NCBI RefSeq assembly: GCF_945859705.1
Contig: NC_079138.1
Coordinates: 310,001 to 374,000 of the forward strand
Direction: 5' to 3'
From: Episyrphus balteatus
Taxonomy: Eukaryota > Arthropoda > Insecta > Diptera > Syrphidae
Length of the DNA stretch: 64,000 bases
Shown: one piece after another, positions 53,407-64,000 of the stretch
Position numbering within the stretch: position 1 is the first letter of the stretch
Layout of the letters: the number at the start of each line of letters is the position of its first letter
The notes under the pieces: generated by a model
What the model was told of the DNA's origin: nothing
What the model saw: only the letters and a program-made list of their open reading frames with translations
Databases searched by the model: none
Program-made: the position numbers and the translations under genes

Positions 53407-55427
53407 GTGCAATGACTATTTTAGCTTATTTGTTTCAAAGATACTACTAATTTACAATAAAAAACTAAATTTCAAGTAAATCCATTAAGCAGTTTTGAAG
53501 GAATCGATTTTTGAAAATAAAAATTCATATTTTTTTAATAAAAAAAAATTTCGTTGTATGAAAACTTTTTTCAATTTTGGACTATTATTTACTTTAATGG
53601 TTTTATTTGGTAGATAATTTCCATATCAACATCATATCAAAATTTAAAGAAATTTCATCGAGCAGATTTTAAACAATTTAATTTTGAAAATGAAACTTAA
53701 ATTTTGGCGAAAAAACTCAAAAATGTGTTTTTCTTTAATTTAAGTGCAATGACTATTTTAGCTTATTTGTTTCAAAGATACTACTAATTTACAATAAAAA
53801 ACTAAATTTCAAGTAAATCCATTAAGCAGTTTTGAAGGAATCGATTTTTGAAAATAAAAATTCATATTTTTTTAATAAAAAAAATTTCGTTGTATGAAAA
53901 CTTTTTTCAATTTTGCACTATTATTTACTTTAATGGTTTTGTTTTGTAGATAATTTCCATATCAACATCATATCAAAATTTAAAGAAATTTCATCGAGCA
54001 GATTTTAAACAATTCAATTTTGAAAATGAAACTTAAATTTTGGCGAAAAAACTCAAAAATGTGTTTTTCTTTAATTTAAGTGCAATGACTATTTTAGCTT
54101 ATTTGTTTCAAAGATACTACTAATTTACAATAAAAAACTAAATTTCAAGTAAATCCATTAAGCAGTTTTGAAGGAATCGATTTTTGAAAATAAAAATTCA
54201 TATTTTTTTAATAAAAAAAAATTTCGTTGTATGAAAACTTTTTTCAATTTTGGACTATTATTTACTTTAATGGTTTTATTTGGTAGATAATTTCCATATC
54301 AACATCATATCAAAATTTAAAGAAATTTCATCGAGCAGATTTTAAACAATTTAATTTTGAAAATGAAACTTAAATTTTGGCGAAAAAACTCAAAAATGTG
54401 TTTTTCTTTAATTTAAGTGCAATGACTATTTTAGCTTATTTGTTTCAAAGATACTACTAATTTACAATAAAAAACTAAATTTCAAGTAAATCCATTAAGC
54501 AGTTTTGAAGGAATCGATTTTTGAAAATAAAAATTCATATTTTTTTAATAAAAAAAAATTTCGTTGTATGAAAACTTTTTTCAATTTTGCACTTTTATTT
54601 ACTTTAATGGTTTTGTTTTGTAGATAATTTCCATATTAACATCATATCAAAATTTAAAGAAATTTCATCGAGCAGATTTTAAACAATTTTATTTTGAAAA
54701 TGAAACTTAAATTTTGGCGAAAAAACTCAAAAATGTGTTTTTCTTTAATTTAAGTGCAATGACTATTTTAGCTTATTTGTTTCAAAGATACTACTAATTT
54801 ACAATAAAAAACTAAATTTCAAGTAAATCCATTAAGCAGTTTTGAAGGAATCGATTTTTGAAAATAAAAATTCATATTTTTTTAATAAAAAAAAATTTCG
54901 TTGTATGAAAACTTTTTTCAATTTTGCACTATTATTTACTTTAATGGTTTTATTTGTTAGATAATTTCCATATCAACATCATATCAAAATTTAAAGAAAT
55001 TTCATCGAGCAGATTTTAAACAATTTAATTTTGAAAATGAAACTTAAATTTTGGCGAAAAAACTCAAAAATGTGTTTTTCTTTAATTTAAGTGCAATGAC
55101 TATTTTAGCTTATTTGTTTCAAAGATACTACTAATTTACAATAAAAAACTAAATTTCAAGTAAATCCATTAAGCAGTTTTGAAGGAATCGATTTTTGAAA
55201 ATAAAAATTCATATTTTTTTAATAAAAAAAAATTTCGTTGTATGAAAACTTTTTTCAATTTTGCACTTTTATTTACTTTAATGGTTTTGTTTTGTAGATA
55301 ATTTCCATATTAACATCATATCAAAATTTAAAGAAATTTCATCGAGCAGATTTTAAACAATTTAATTTTGAAAATGAAACTTAAATTTTGGCGAAAAAAC
55401 TCAAAAATGTGTTTTTCTTTAATTTAA
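53407..55427. repeat. Units with the ggactatt allele
   Basis: The units at 53407 and 54080 share tttggactatt with ggttttatttggtag. They are 673 bp apart, with a 336-bp unit between them, making a short dimer repeat. The unit at 54417 has catattaac with acaattttatttt, also seen at 49716. The unit at 54754 has a private ggttttatttgttag. The ggactatt allele is a marker of the right-hand HOR. Confidence 0.82.
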
Positions 55428-55933
55428 GTGCAATGACTATTTTAGCTTATTTGTTTCAAAGATACTACTAATTTACAATAAAAAACTAAATTTCAAGTAA
55501 ATCCATTAAGCAGTTTTGAAGGAATCGATTTTTGAAAATAAAAATTCATATTTTTTTAATAAAAAAAAATTTCGTTGTATGAAAACTTTTTTCAATTTTG
55601 CACTATTATTTACTTTAATGGTTTTGTTTTGTAGATAATTTCCATATCAACATCATATCAAAATTTAAAGAAATTTCATCGAGCAGATTTTAAACAATTC
55701 AATTTTGAAAATGAAACTTAAATTTTGGCGAAAAAACTCAAAAATGTGTTTTTCTTTAATTTAATTTTGCACTTTTATTTACTTTAATGGTTTTGTTTTG
55801 TAGATAATTTCCATATTAACATCATATCAAAATTTAAAGAAATTTCATCGAGCAGATTTTAAACAATTCAATTTTGAAAATGAAACTTAAATTTTGGCGA
55901 AAAAACTCAAAAATGTGTTTTTCTTTAATTTAA
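55428..55933. repeat. A-B-B unit 1 (506 bp): one A half-unit missing
   Basis: At 55763/55764 half B runs into another half B: ctttaattta is followed directly by attttgcac, so 168 bp (the intervening half A) are absent. The unit measures 337 + 169 = 506 bp. Breakpoints share a single A in an A/T-rich context. The second B carries gcacttttat and catattaac, so it came from a different B allele than the first. Confidence 0.95.
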
Positions 55934-57281
55934 GTGCAATGACTATTTTAGCTTATTTGTTTCAAAGATACTACTAATTTACAATAAAAAACTAAATTTC
56001 AAGTAAATCCATTAAGCAGTTTTGAAGGAATCGATTTTTGAAAATAAAAATTCATATATTTTTAATAAAAAAAAATTTCGTTGTATGAAAACTTTTTTCA
56101 ATTTTGCACTATTATTTACTTTAATGGTTTTGTTTTGTAGATAATTTCCATATCAACATCATATCAAAATTTAAAGAAATTTCATCGAGCAGATTTTAAA
56201 CAATTCAATTTTGAAAATGAAACTTAAATTTTGGCGAAAAAACTCAAAAATGTGTTTTTCTTTAATTTAAGTGCAATGACTATTTTAGCTTATTTTTTTC
56301 AAAGATACTACTAATTTACAATAAAAAACTGAATTTCAAGTAAATCCATTAAGCAGTTTTGAAGGAATCGATTTTTGAAAATAAAAATTCATATTTTTTT
56401 AATAAAAAAAAATTTCGTTGTATGAAAACTTTTTTCAATTTTGCACTTTTATTTACTTTAATGGTTTTGTTTTGTAGATAATTTCCATATTAACATCATA
56501 TCAAAATTTAAAGAAATTTCATCGAGCAGATTTTAAACAATTTAATTTTGAAAATGAAACTTAAATTTTGGCGAAAAAACTCAAAAATGTGTTTTTCTTT
56601 AATTTAAGTGCAATGACTATTTTAGCTTATTTGTTTCAAAGATACTACTAATTTACAATAAAAAACTAAATTTCAAGTAAATCCATTAAGCAGTTTTGAA
56701 GGAATCGATTTTTGAAAATAAAAATTCATATTTTTTTAATAAAAAAAAATTTCGTTGTATGAAAACTTTTTTCAATTTTGCACTATTATTTACTTTAATG
56801 GTTTTGTTTTGTAGATAATTTCCATATCAACATCATATCAAAATTTAAAGAAATTTCATCGAGCAGATTTTAAACAATTCAATTTTGAAAATGAAACTTA
56901 AATTTTGGCGAAAAAACTCAAAAATGTGTTTTTCTTTAATTTAAGTGCAATGACTATTTTAGCTTATTTGTTTCAAAGATACTACTAATTTACAATAAAA
57001 AACTAAATTTCAAGTAAATCCATTAAGCAGTTTTGAAGGAATCGATTTTTGAAAATAAAAATTCATATTTTTTTAATAAAAAAAAATTTCGTTGTATGAA
57101 AACTTTTTTCAATTTTGGACTATTATTTACTTTAATGGTTTTATTTGGTAGATAATTTCCATATCAACATCATATCAAAATTTAAAGAAATTTCATCGAG
57201 CAGATTTTAAACAATTTAATTTTGAAAATGAAACTTAAATTTTGGCGAAAAAACTCAAAAATGTGTTTTTCTTTAATTTAA

Positions 57282-57787
57282 GTGCAATGACTATTTTAGC
57301 TTATTTGTTTCAAAGATACTACTAATTTACAATAAAAAACTAAATTTCAAGTAAATCCATTAAGCAGTTTTGAAGGAATCGATTTTTGAAAATAAAAATT
57401 CATATTTTTTTAATAAACAAAAATTTCGTTGTATGAAAACTTTTTTCAATTTTGCACTATTATTTACTTTAATGGTTTTGTTTTGTAGATAATTTCCATA
57501 TCAACATCATATCAAAATTTAAAGAAATTTCATCGAGCAGATTTTAAACAATTCAATTTTGAAAATGAAACTTAAATTTTGGCGAAAAAACTCAAAAATG
57601 TGTTTTTCTTTAATTTAATTTTGCACTTTTATTTACTTTAATGGTTTTGTTTTGTAGATAATTTCCATATTAACATCATATCAAAATTTAAAGAAATTTC
57701 ATCGAGCAGATTTTAAACAATTCAATTTTGAAAATGAAACTTAAATTTTGGCGAAAAAACTCAAAAATGTGTTTTTCTTTAATTTAA
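57282..57787. repeat. A-B-B unit 2 (506 bp)
   Basis: Same 168-bp half-unit excision with the junction at 57617/57618, exactly 1854 bp after unit 1. Its A run reads aataaacaaaaattt, a marker shared with the A-B-B units at 59136 and 62170. Confidence 0.95.
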
Positions 57788-59135
57788 GTGCAATGACTAT
57801 TTTAGCTTATTTGTTTCAAAGATACTACTAATTTACAATAAAAAACTAAATTTCAAGTAAATCCATTAAGCAGTTTTGAAGGAATCGATTTTTGAAAATA
57901 AAAATTCATATATTTTTAATAAAAAAAAATTTCGTTGTATGAAAACTTTTTTCAATTTTGCACTATTATTTACTTTAATGGTTTTGTTTTGTAGATAATT
58001 TCCATATCAACATCATATCAAAATTTAAAGAAATTTCATCGAGCAGATTTTAAACAATTCAATTTTGAAAATGAAACTTAAATTTTGGCGAAAAAACTCA
58101 AAAATGTGTTTTTCTTTAATTTAAGTGCAATGACTATTTTAGCTTATTTGTTTCAAAGATACTACTAATTTACAATAAAAAACTAAATTTCAAGTAAATC
58201 CATTAAGCAGTTTTGAAGGAATCGATTTTTGAAAATAAAAATTCATATTTTTTTAATAAAAAAAAATTTCGTTGTATGAAAACTTTTTTCAATTTTGCAC
58301 TATTATTTACTTTAATGGTTTTGTTTTGTAGATAATTTCCATATCAACATCATATCAAAATTTAAAGAAATTTCATCGAGCAGATTTTAAACAATTCAAT
58401 TTTGAAAATGAAACTTAAATTTTGGCGAAAAAACTCAAAAATGTGTTTTTCTTTAATTTAAGTGCAATGACTATTTTAGCTTATTTTTTTCAAAGATACT
58501 ACTAATTTACAATAAAAAACTAAATTTCAAGTAAATCCATTAAGCAGTTTTGAAGGAATCGATTTTTGAAAATAAAAATTCATATTTTTTTAATAAAAAA
58601 AAATTTCGTTGTATGAAAACTTTTTTCAATTTTGCACTTTTATTTACTTTAATGGTTTTGTTTTGTAGATAATTTCCATATTAACATCATATCAAAATTT
58701 AAAGAAATTTCATCGAGCAGATTTTAAACAATTCAATTTTGAAAATGAAACTTAAATTTTGGCGAAAAAACTCAAAAATGTGTTTTTCTTTAATTTAAGT
58801 GCAATGACTATTTTAGCTTATTTTTTTCAAAGATACTACTTATTTACAATAAAAAACTAAATTTCAAGTAAATCCATTAAGCAGTTTTGAAGGAATCGAT
58901 TTTTGAAAATAAAAATTCATATTTTTTTAATAAAAAAAAATTTCGTTGTATGAAAACTTTTTTCAATTTTAGACTATTATTTACTTTAATGGTTTTATTT
59001 GGTAGATAATTTCCATATCAACATCATATCAAAATTTAAAGAAATTTCATCGAGCAGATTTTAAACAATTCAATTTTGAAAATGAAACTTAAATTTTGGC
59101 GAAAAAACTCAAAAATGTGTTTTTCTTTAATTTAA
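57282..59135. repeat. 1854-bp higher-order repeat (11 half-units)
   Basis: The unit order is A-B-B with aataaacaaaaattt; a 337-bp unit with catatattttt; a P unit; a unit with cttattttttt, gcacttttat, catattaac and acaattcaa; and a unit with cttattttttt, tttagactatt and ggttttatttggtag. The length is 506 + 4 x 337 = 1854 bp. The same five units in the same order recur from 62170. The last unit has a private actacttatttac. Confidence 0.88.
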
Positions 59136-59641
59136 GTGCAATGACTATTTTAGCTTATTTGTTTCAAAGATACTACTAATTTACAATAAAAAACTAAATT
59201 TCAAGTAAATCCATTAAGCAGTTTTGAAGGAATCGATTTTTGAAAATAAAAATTCATATTTTTTTAATAAACAAAAATTTCGTTGTATGAAAACTTTTTT
59301 CAATTTTGCACTATTATTTACTTTAATGGTTTTGTTTTGTAGATAATTTCCATATCAACATCATATCAAAATTTAAAGAAATTTCATCGAGCAGATTTTA
59401 AACAATTCAATTTTGAAAATGAAACTTAAATTTTGGCGAAAAAACTCAAAAATGTGTTTTTCTTTAATTTAATTTTGCACTTTTATTTACTTTAATGGTT
59501 TTGTTTTGTAGATAATTTCCATATTAACATCATATCAAAATTTAAAGAAATTTCATCGAGCAGATTTTAAACAATTCAATTTTGAAAATGAAACTTAAAT
59601 TTTGGCGAAAAAACTCAAAAATGTGTTTTTCTTTAATTTAA
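59136..59641. repeat. A-B-B unit 3 (506 bp)
   Basis: Junction at 59471/59472, again exactly 1854 bp after unit 2. It carries aataaacaaaaattt. The following unit (59642) lacks the catatattttt marker and instead has aactgaatttc, as at 56271, which suggests a one-unit loss after this copy. Confidence 0.95.
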
Positions 59642-61326
59642 GTGCAATGACTATTTTAGCTTATTTTTTTCAAAGATACTACTAATTTACAATAAAAAAC
59701 TGAATTTCAAGTAAATCCATTAAGCAGTTTTGAAGGAATCGATTTTTGAAAATAAAAATTCATATTTTTTTAATAAAAAAAAATTTCGTTGTATGAAAAC
59801 TTTTTTCAATTTTGGACTATTATTTACTTTAATGGTTTTATTTGGTAGATAATTTCCATATCAACATCATATCAAAATTTAAAGAAATTTCATCGAGCAG
59901 ATTTTAAACAATTCAATTTTGAAAATGAAACTTAAATTTTGGCGAAAAAACTCAAAAATGTGTTTTTCTTTAATTTAAGTGCAATGACTATTTTAGCTTA
60001 TTTGTTTCAAAGATACTACTAATTTACAATAAAAAACTAAATTTCAAGTAAATCCATTAAGCAGTTTTGAAGGAATCGATTTTTGAAAATAAAAATTCAT
60101 ATTTTTTTAATAAAAAAAAATTTCGTTGTATGAAAACTTTTTTCAATTTTGCACTTTTATTTACTTTAATGGTTTTGTTTTGTAGATAATTTCCATATTA
60201 ACATCATATCAAAATTTAAAGAAATTTCATCGAGCAGATTTTAAACAATTTAATTTTGAAAATGAAACTTAAATTTTGGCGAAAAAACTCAAAAATGTGT
60301 TTTTCTTTAATTTAAGTGCAATGACTATTTTAGCTTATTTGTTTCAAAGATACTACTAATTTACAATAAAAAACTAAATTTCAAGTAAATCCATTAAGCA
60401 GTTTTGAAGGAATCGATTTTTGAAAATAAAAATTCATATTTTTTTAATAAAAAAAAATTTCGTTGTATGAAAACTTTTTTCAATTTTGCACTTTTATTTA
60501 CTTTAATGGTTTTGTTTTGTAGATAATTTCCATATTAACATCATATCAAAATTTAAAGAAATTTCATCGAGCAGATTTTAAACAATTTAATTTTGAAAAT
60601 GAAACTTAAATTTTGGCGAAAAAACTCAAAAATGTGTTTTTCTTTAATTTAAGTGCAATGACTATTTTAGCTTATTTGTTTCAAAGATACTACTAATTTA
60701 CAATAAAAAACTAAATTTCAAGTAAATCCATTAAGCAGTTTTGAAGGAATCGATTTTTGAAAATAAAAATTCATATTTTTTTAATAAAAAAAAATTTCGT
60801 TGTATGAAAACTTTTTTCAATTTTGGACTATTATTTACTTTAATGGTTTTATTTGGTAGATAATTTCCATATCAACATCATATCAAAATTTAAAGAAATT
60901 TCATCGAGCAGATTTTAAACAATTCAATTTTGAAAATGAAACTTAAATTTTGGCGAAAAAACTCAAAAATGTGTTTTTCTTTAATTTAAGTGCAATGACT
61001 ATTTTAGCTTATTTGTTTCAAAGATACTACTAATTTACAATAAAAAACTAAATTTCAAGTAAATCCATTAAGCAGTTTTGAAGGAATCGATTTTTGAAAA
61101 TAAAAATTCATATTTTTTTAATAAACAAAAATTTCGTTGTATGAAAACTTTTTTCAATTTTGCACTATTATTTACTTTAATGGTTTTGTTTTGTAGATAA
61201 TTTCCATATCAACATCATATCAAAATTTAAAGAAATTTCATCGAGCAGATTTTAAACAATTTAATTTTGAAAATGAAACTTAAATTTTGGCGAAAAAACT
61301 CAAAAATGTGTTTTTCTTTAATTTAA

Positions 61327-61832
61327 GTGCAATGACTATTTTAGCTTATTTGTTTCAAAGATACTACTAATTTACAATAAAAAACTAAATTTCAAGTAAA
61401 TCCATTAAGCAGTTTTGAAGGAATCGATTTTTGAAAATAAAAATTCATATTTTTTTAATAAAAAAAAATTTCGTTGTATGAAAACTTTTTTCAATTTTGC
61501 ACTATTATTTACTTTAATGGTTTTGTTTTGTAGATAATTTCCATATCAACATCATATCAAAATTTAAAGAAATTTCATCGAGCAGATTTTAAACAATTCA
61601 ATTTTGAAAATGAAACTTAAATTTTGGCGAAAAAACTCAAAAATGTGTTTTTCTTTAATTTAATTTTGCACTATTATTTACTTTAATGGTTTTGTTTTGT
61701 AGATAATTTCCATATTAACATCATATCAAAATTTAAAGAAATTTCATCGAGCAGATTTTAAACAATTCAATTTTGAAAATGAAACTTAAATTTTGGCGAA
61801 AAAACTCAAAAATGTGTTTTTCTTTAATTTAA
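61327..61832. repeat. A-B-B unit 4 (506 bp)
   Basis: Junction at 61662/61663. It differs from the others in having gcactattat, not gcacttttat, in the second B. The unit just before it (60990) carries the aataaacaaaaattt marker that units 2, 3 and 5 have within themselves, so marker and excision have been uncoupled by exchange. Confidence 0.95.
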
Positions 61833-62169
61833 GTGCAATGACTATTTTAGCTTATTTGTTTCAAAGATACTACTAATTTACAATAAAAAACTAAATTTCA
61901 AGTAAATCCATTAAGCAGTTTTGAAGGAATCGATTTTTGAAAATAAAAATTCATATATTTTTAATAAAAAAAAATTTCGTTGTATGAAAACTTTTTTCAA
62001 TTTTGCACTATTATTTACTTTAATGGTTTTGTTTTGTAGATAATTTCCATATCAACATCATATCAAAATTTAAAGAAATTTCATCGAGCAGATTTTAAAC
62101 AATTTAATTTTGAAAATGAAACTTAAATTTTGGCGAAAAAACTCAAAAATGTGTTTTTCTTTAATTTAA

Positions 62170-62675
62170 GTGCAATGACTATTTTAGCTTATTTGTTTCA
62201 AAGATACTACTAATTTACAATAAAAAACTAAATTTCAAGTAAATCCATTAAGCAGTTTTGAAGGAATCGATTTTTGAAAATAAAAATTCAAATTTTTTTA
62301 ATAAACAAAAATTTCGTTGTATGAAAACTTTTTTCAATTTTGCACTATTATTTACTTTAATGGTTTTGTTTTGTAGATAATTTCCATATCAACATCATAT
62401 CAAAATTTAAAGAAATTTCATCGAGCAGATTTTAAACAATTCAATTTTGAAAATGAAACTTAAATTTTGGCGAAAAAACTCAAAAATGTGTTTTTCTTTA
62501 ATTTAATTTTGCACTTTTATTTACTTTAATGGTTTTGTTTTGTAGATAATTTCCATATTAACATCATATCAAAATTTAAAGAAATTTCATCGAGCAGATT
62601 TTAAACAATTCAATTTTGAAAATGAAACTTAAATTTTGGCGAAAAAACTCAAAAATGTGTTTTTCTTTAATTTAA
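62170..62675. repeat. A-B-B unit 5 (506 bp)
   Basis: Junction at 62505/62506. It carries aataaacaaaaattt and a private ttcaaattttttt. It lies 4888 bp after unit 2 and starts the second copy of that HOR. Confidence 0.95.
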
Positions 62676-64000
62676 GTGCAATGACTATTTTAGCTTATTT
62701 GTTTCAAAGATACTACTAATTTACAATAAAAAACTAAATTTCAAGTAAATCCATTAAGCAGTTTTGAAGGAATCGATTTTTGAAAATAAAAATTCATATA
62801 TTTTTAATAAAAAAAAATTTCGTTGTATGAAAACTTTTTTCAATTTTGCACTATTATTTACTTTAATGGTTTTGTTTTGTAGATAATTTCCATATCAACA
62901 TCATATCAAAATTTAAAGAAATTTCATCGAGCAGATTTTAAACAATTCAATTTTGAAAATGAAACTTAAATTTTGGCGAAAAAACTCAAAAATGTGTTTT
63001 TCTTTAATTTAAGTGCAATGACTATTTTAGCTTATTTGTTTCAAAGATACTACTAATTTACAATAAAAAACTAAATTTCAAGTAAATCCATTAAGCAGTT
63101 TTGAAGGAATCGATTTTTGAAAATAAAAATTCATATTTTTTTAATAAAAAAAAATTTCGTTGTATGAAAACTTTTTTCAATTTTGCACTATTATTTACTT
63201 TAATGGTTTTGTTTTGTAGATAATTTCCATATCAACATCATATCAAAATTTAAAGAAATTTCATCGAGCAGATTTTAAACAATTCAATTTTGAAAATGAA
63301 ACTTAAATTTTGGCGAAAAAACTCAAAAATGTGTTTTTCTTTAATTTAAGTGCAATGACTATTTTAGCTTATTTTTTTCAAAGATACTACTAATTTACAA
63401 TAAAAAACTAAATTTCAAGTAAATCCATTAAGCAGTTTTGAAGGAATCGATTTTTGAAAATAAAAATTCATATTTTTTTAATAAAAAAAAATTTCGTTGT
63501 ATGAAAACTTTTTTCAATTTTGCACTTTTATTTACTTTAATGGTTTTGTTTTGTAGATAATTTCCATATTAACATCATATCAAAATTTAAAGAAATTTCA
63601 TCGAGCAGATTTTAAACAATTCAATTTTGAAAATGAAACTTAAATTTTGGCGAAAAAACTCAAAAATGTGTTTTTCTTTAATTTAAGTGCAATGACTATT
63701 TTAGCTTATTTTTTTCAAAGATACTACTAATTTACAATAAAAAACTAAATTTCAAGTAAATCCATTAAGCAGTTTTGAAGGAATCGATTTTTGAAAATAA
63801 AAATTCATATTTTTTTAATAAAAAAAAATTTCGTTGTATGAAAACTTTTTTCAATTTTAGACTATTATTTACTTTAATGGTTTTATTTGGTAGATAATTT
63901 CCATATCAACATCATATCAAAATTTAAAGAAATTTCATCGAGCAGATTTTAAACAATTCAATTTTGAAAATGAAACTTAAATTTTGGCGAAAAAACTCAA
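62170..64000. repeat. Second copy of the 1854-bp HOR, cut by the window end
   Basis: Unit starts 62170, 62676, 63013, 63350 and 63687 match 57282, 57788, 58125, 58462 and 58799 at a constant offset of 4888 bp, with the same marker alleles including the rare tttagactatt. The copy is cut after 1831 of 1854 bp by the end of the window. The final monomer (63687-64000) is 314 bp. Confidence 0.88.

Larger units (their letters stand above)
10229..64000. repeat. Satellite array 2: 337-bp dimeric monomer, about 158 copies
   Basis: A head-to-tail array phased here on gtgcaatgac, which starts at 10549, 10886, 11223, 11560, 11897 and onward with a basic 337-bp step to 63687. The array runs off the right edge. 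A representative monomer has 69 G+C of 337 (20.5%), with 4 CpG against about 3.5 expected. Unit lengths vary: 336-339 (homopolymer length), 330 (7-bp deletion), 322, 301 (36-bp deletion), 275 (62-bp deletion) and 506 (extra half-unit). 337 is not a multiple of 3, and all six frames contain stops within one monomer, so the array is non-coding. Half A carries one ClaI site (ATCGAT). The monomer is an A+B dimer of diverged half-units. Linked variants define successive zones of higher-order repeats. The family is unrecognised; heterochromatic satellite is the likely nature. Confidence 0.98.

Noticed and set aside
10229..64000. Short ATG-led open frames in array 2
   Set aside because: The 337-bp period rotates the frame and each of the six frames has a stop in every monomer. 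The composition is 20% G+C with no codon structure.
10229..64000. AATAAA words as polyadenylation signals of satellite transcripts
   Set aside because: The word occurs by chance in A-rich repeats (within aataaaaaaaaa and caataaaaaac), and no transcription unit can be seen.
1..64000. Assignment to a named satellite family such as the Drosophila 1.688 (359-bp) group
   Set aside because: From memory of those families I see no shared sequence with either monomer. A database search would be needed to name them.

Overview
This window is entirely tandemly repeated satellite DNA. I see no protein-coding gene, RNA gene, transposon, CRISPR array or unique sequence in any of the 64,000 bases. Two unrelated arrays meet head to tail. 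Array 1 (1-10228) has about 53 copies of a 195-bp monomer. Array 2 (about 10229-64000) has about 158 copies of a 337-bp monomer. Both continue past the window edges. The setting is best explained as eukaryotic constitutive heterochromatin, pericentromeric or centromeric. By hand count the consensus monomers are about 31% G+C (array 1, 60 of 195) and 20.5% G+C (array 2, 69 of 337). CpG is not depleted (observed/expected about 1.6 and 1.1), which argues against a heavily CpG-methylated vertebrate or plant genome. An invertebrate, such as an insect, other arthropod or nematode, is plausible, but I recognise neither monomer from a named species.

Array 1 is very homogeneous: by eye, 19 substitutions at 9 sites across 53 copies, plus one 48-bp deletion at 7599/7600. 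It stays homogeneous up to its right end. Array 2 monomers are themselves dimers of two diverged half-units, A (170 bp) and B (167 bp), about 71% identical over a 68-bp gapless core. The left edge of array 2 carries many private mutations; further right, linked variants define local higher-order repeats (HORs).

Order within array 2: an edge zone with a GGTG...CCC variant (10.2-22.2 kb, overlapping the next zone); shortened 301-bp monomers forming 638-bp dimers (17.3-22.4 kb); a 1011-bp trimer alternating two B-unit alleles (28.5-31.5 kb); a zone with two linked variant types (31.2-35.6 kb); 667-bp dimers carrying a 7-bp deletion (36.6-38.6 kb); a 1011-bp trimer (41.6-47.0 kb) whose copies also form 2022-bp repeats; a block repeated at 47.7-49.7 and 51.4-53.4 kb; and a right-hand zone (55.4 kb to the end) where five units lost exactly one A half-unit, giving A-B-B units of 506 bp inside a 1854-bp HOR. 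The HOR at 57282-59135 recurs at 62170 to the window end, offset 4888 bp.

The points most worth following are the half-unit architecture and precise 168-bp excisions, the changing HOR zones, the sharp satellite-satellite junction with contrasting edge decay, and an apparently templated repair scar at 50891-50905. All copy and variant counts were made by reading, not computing, and may be off by a few.
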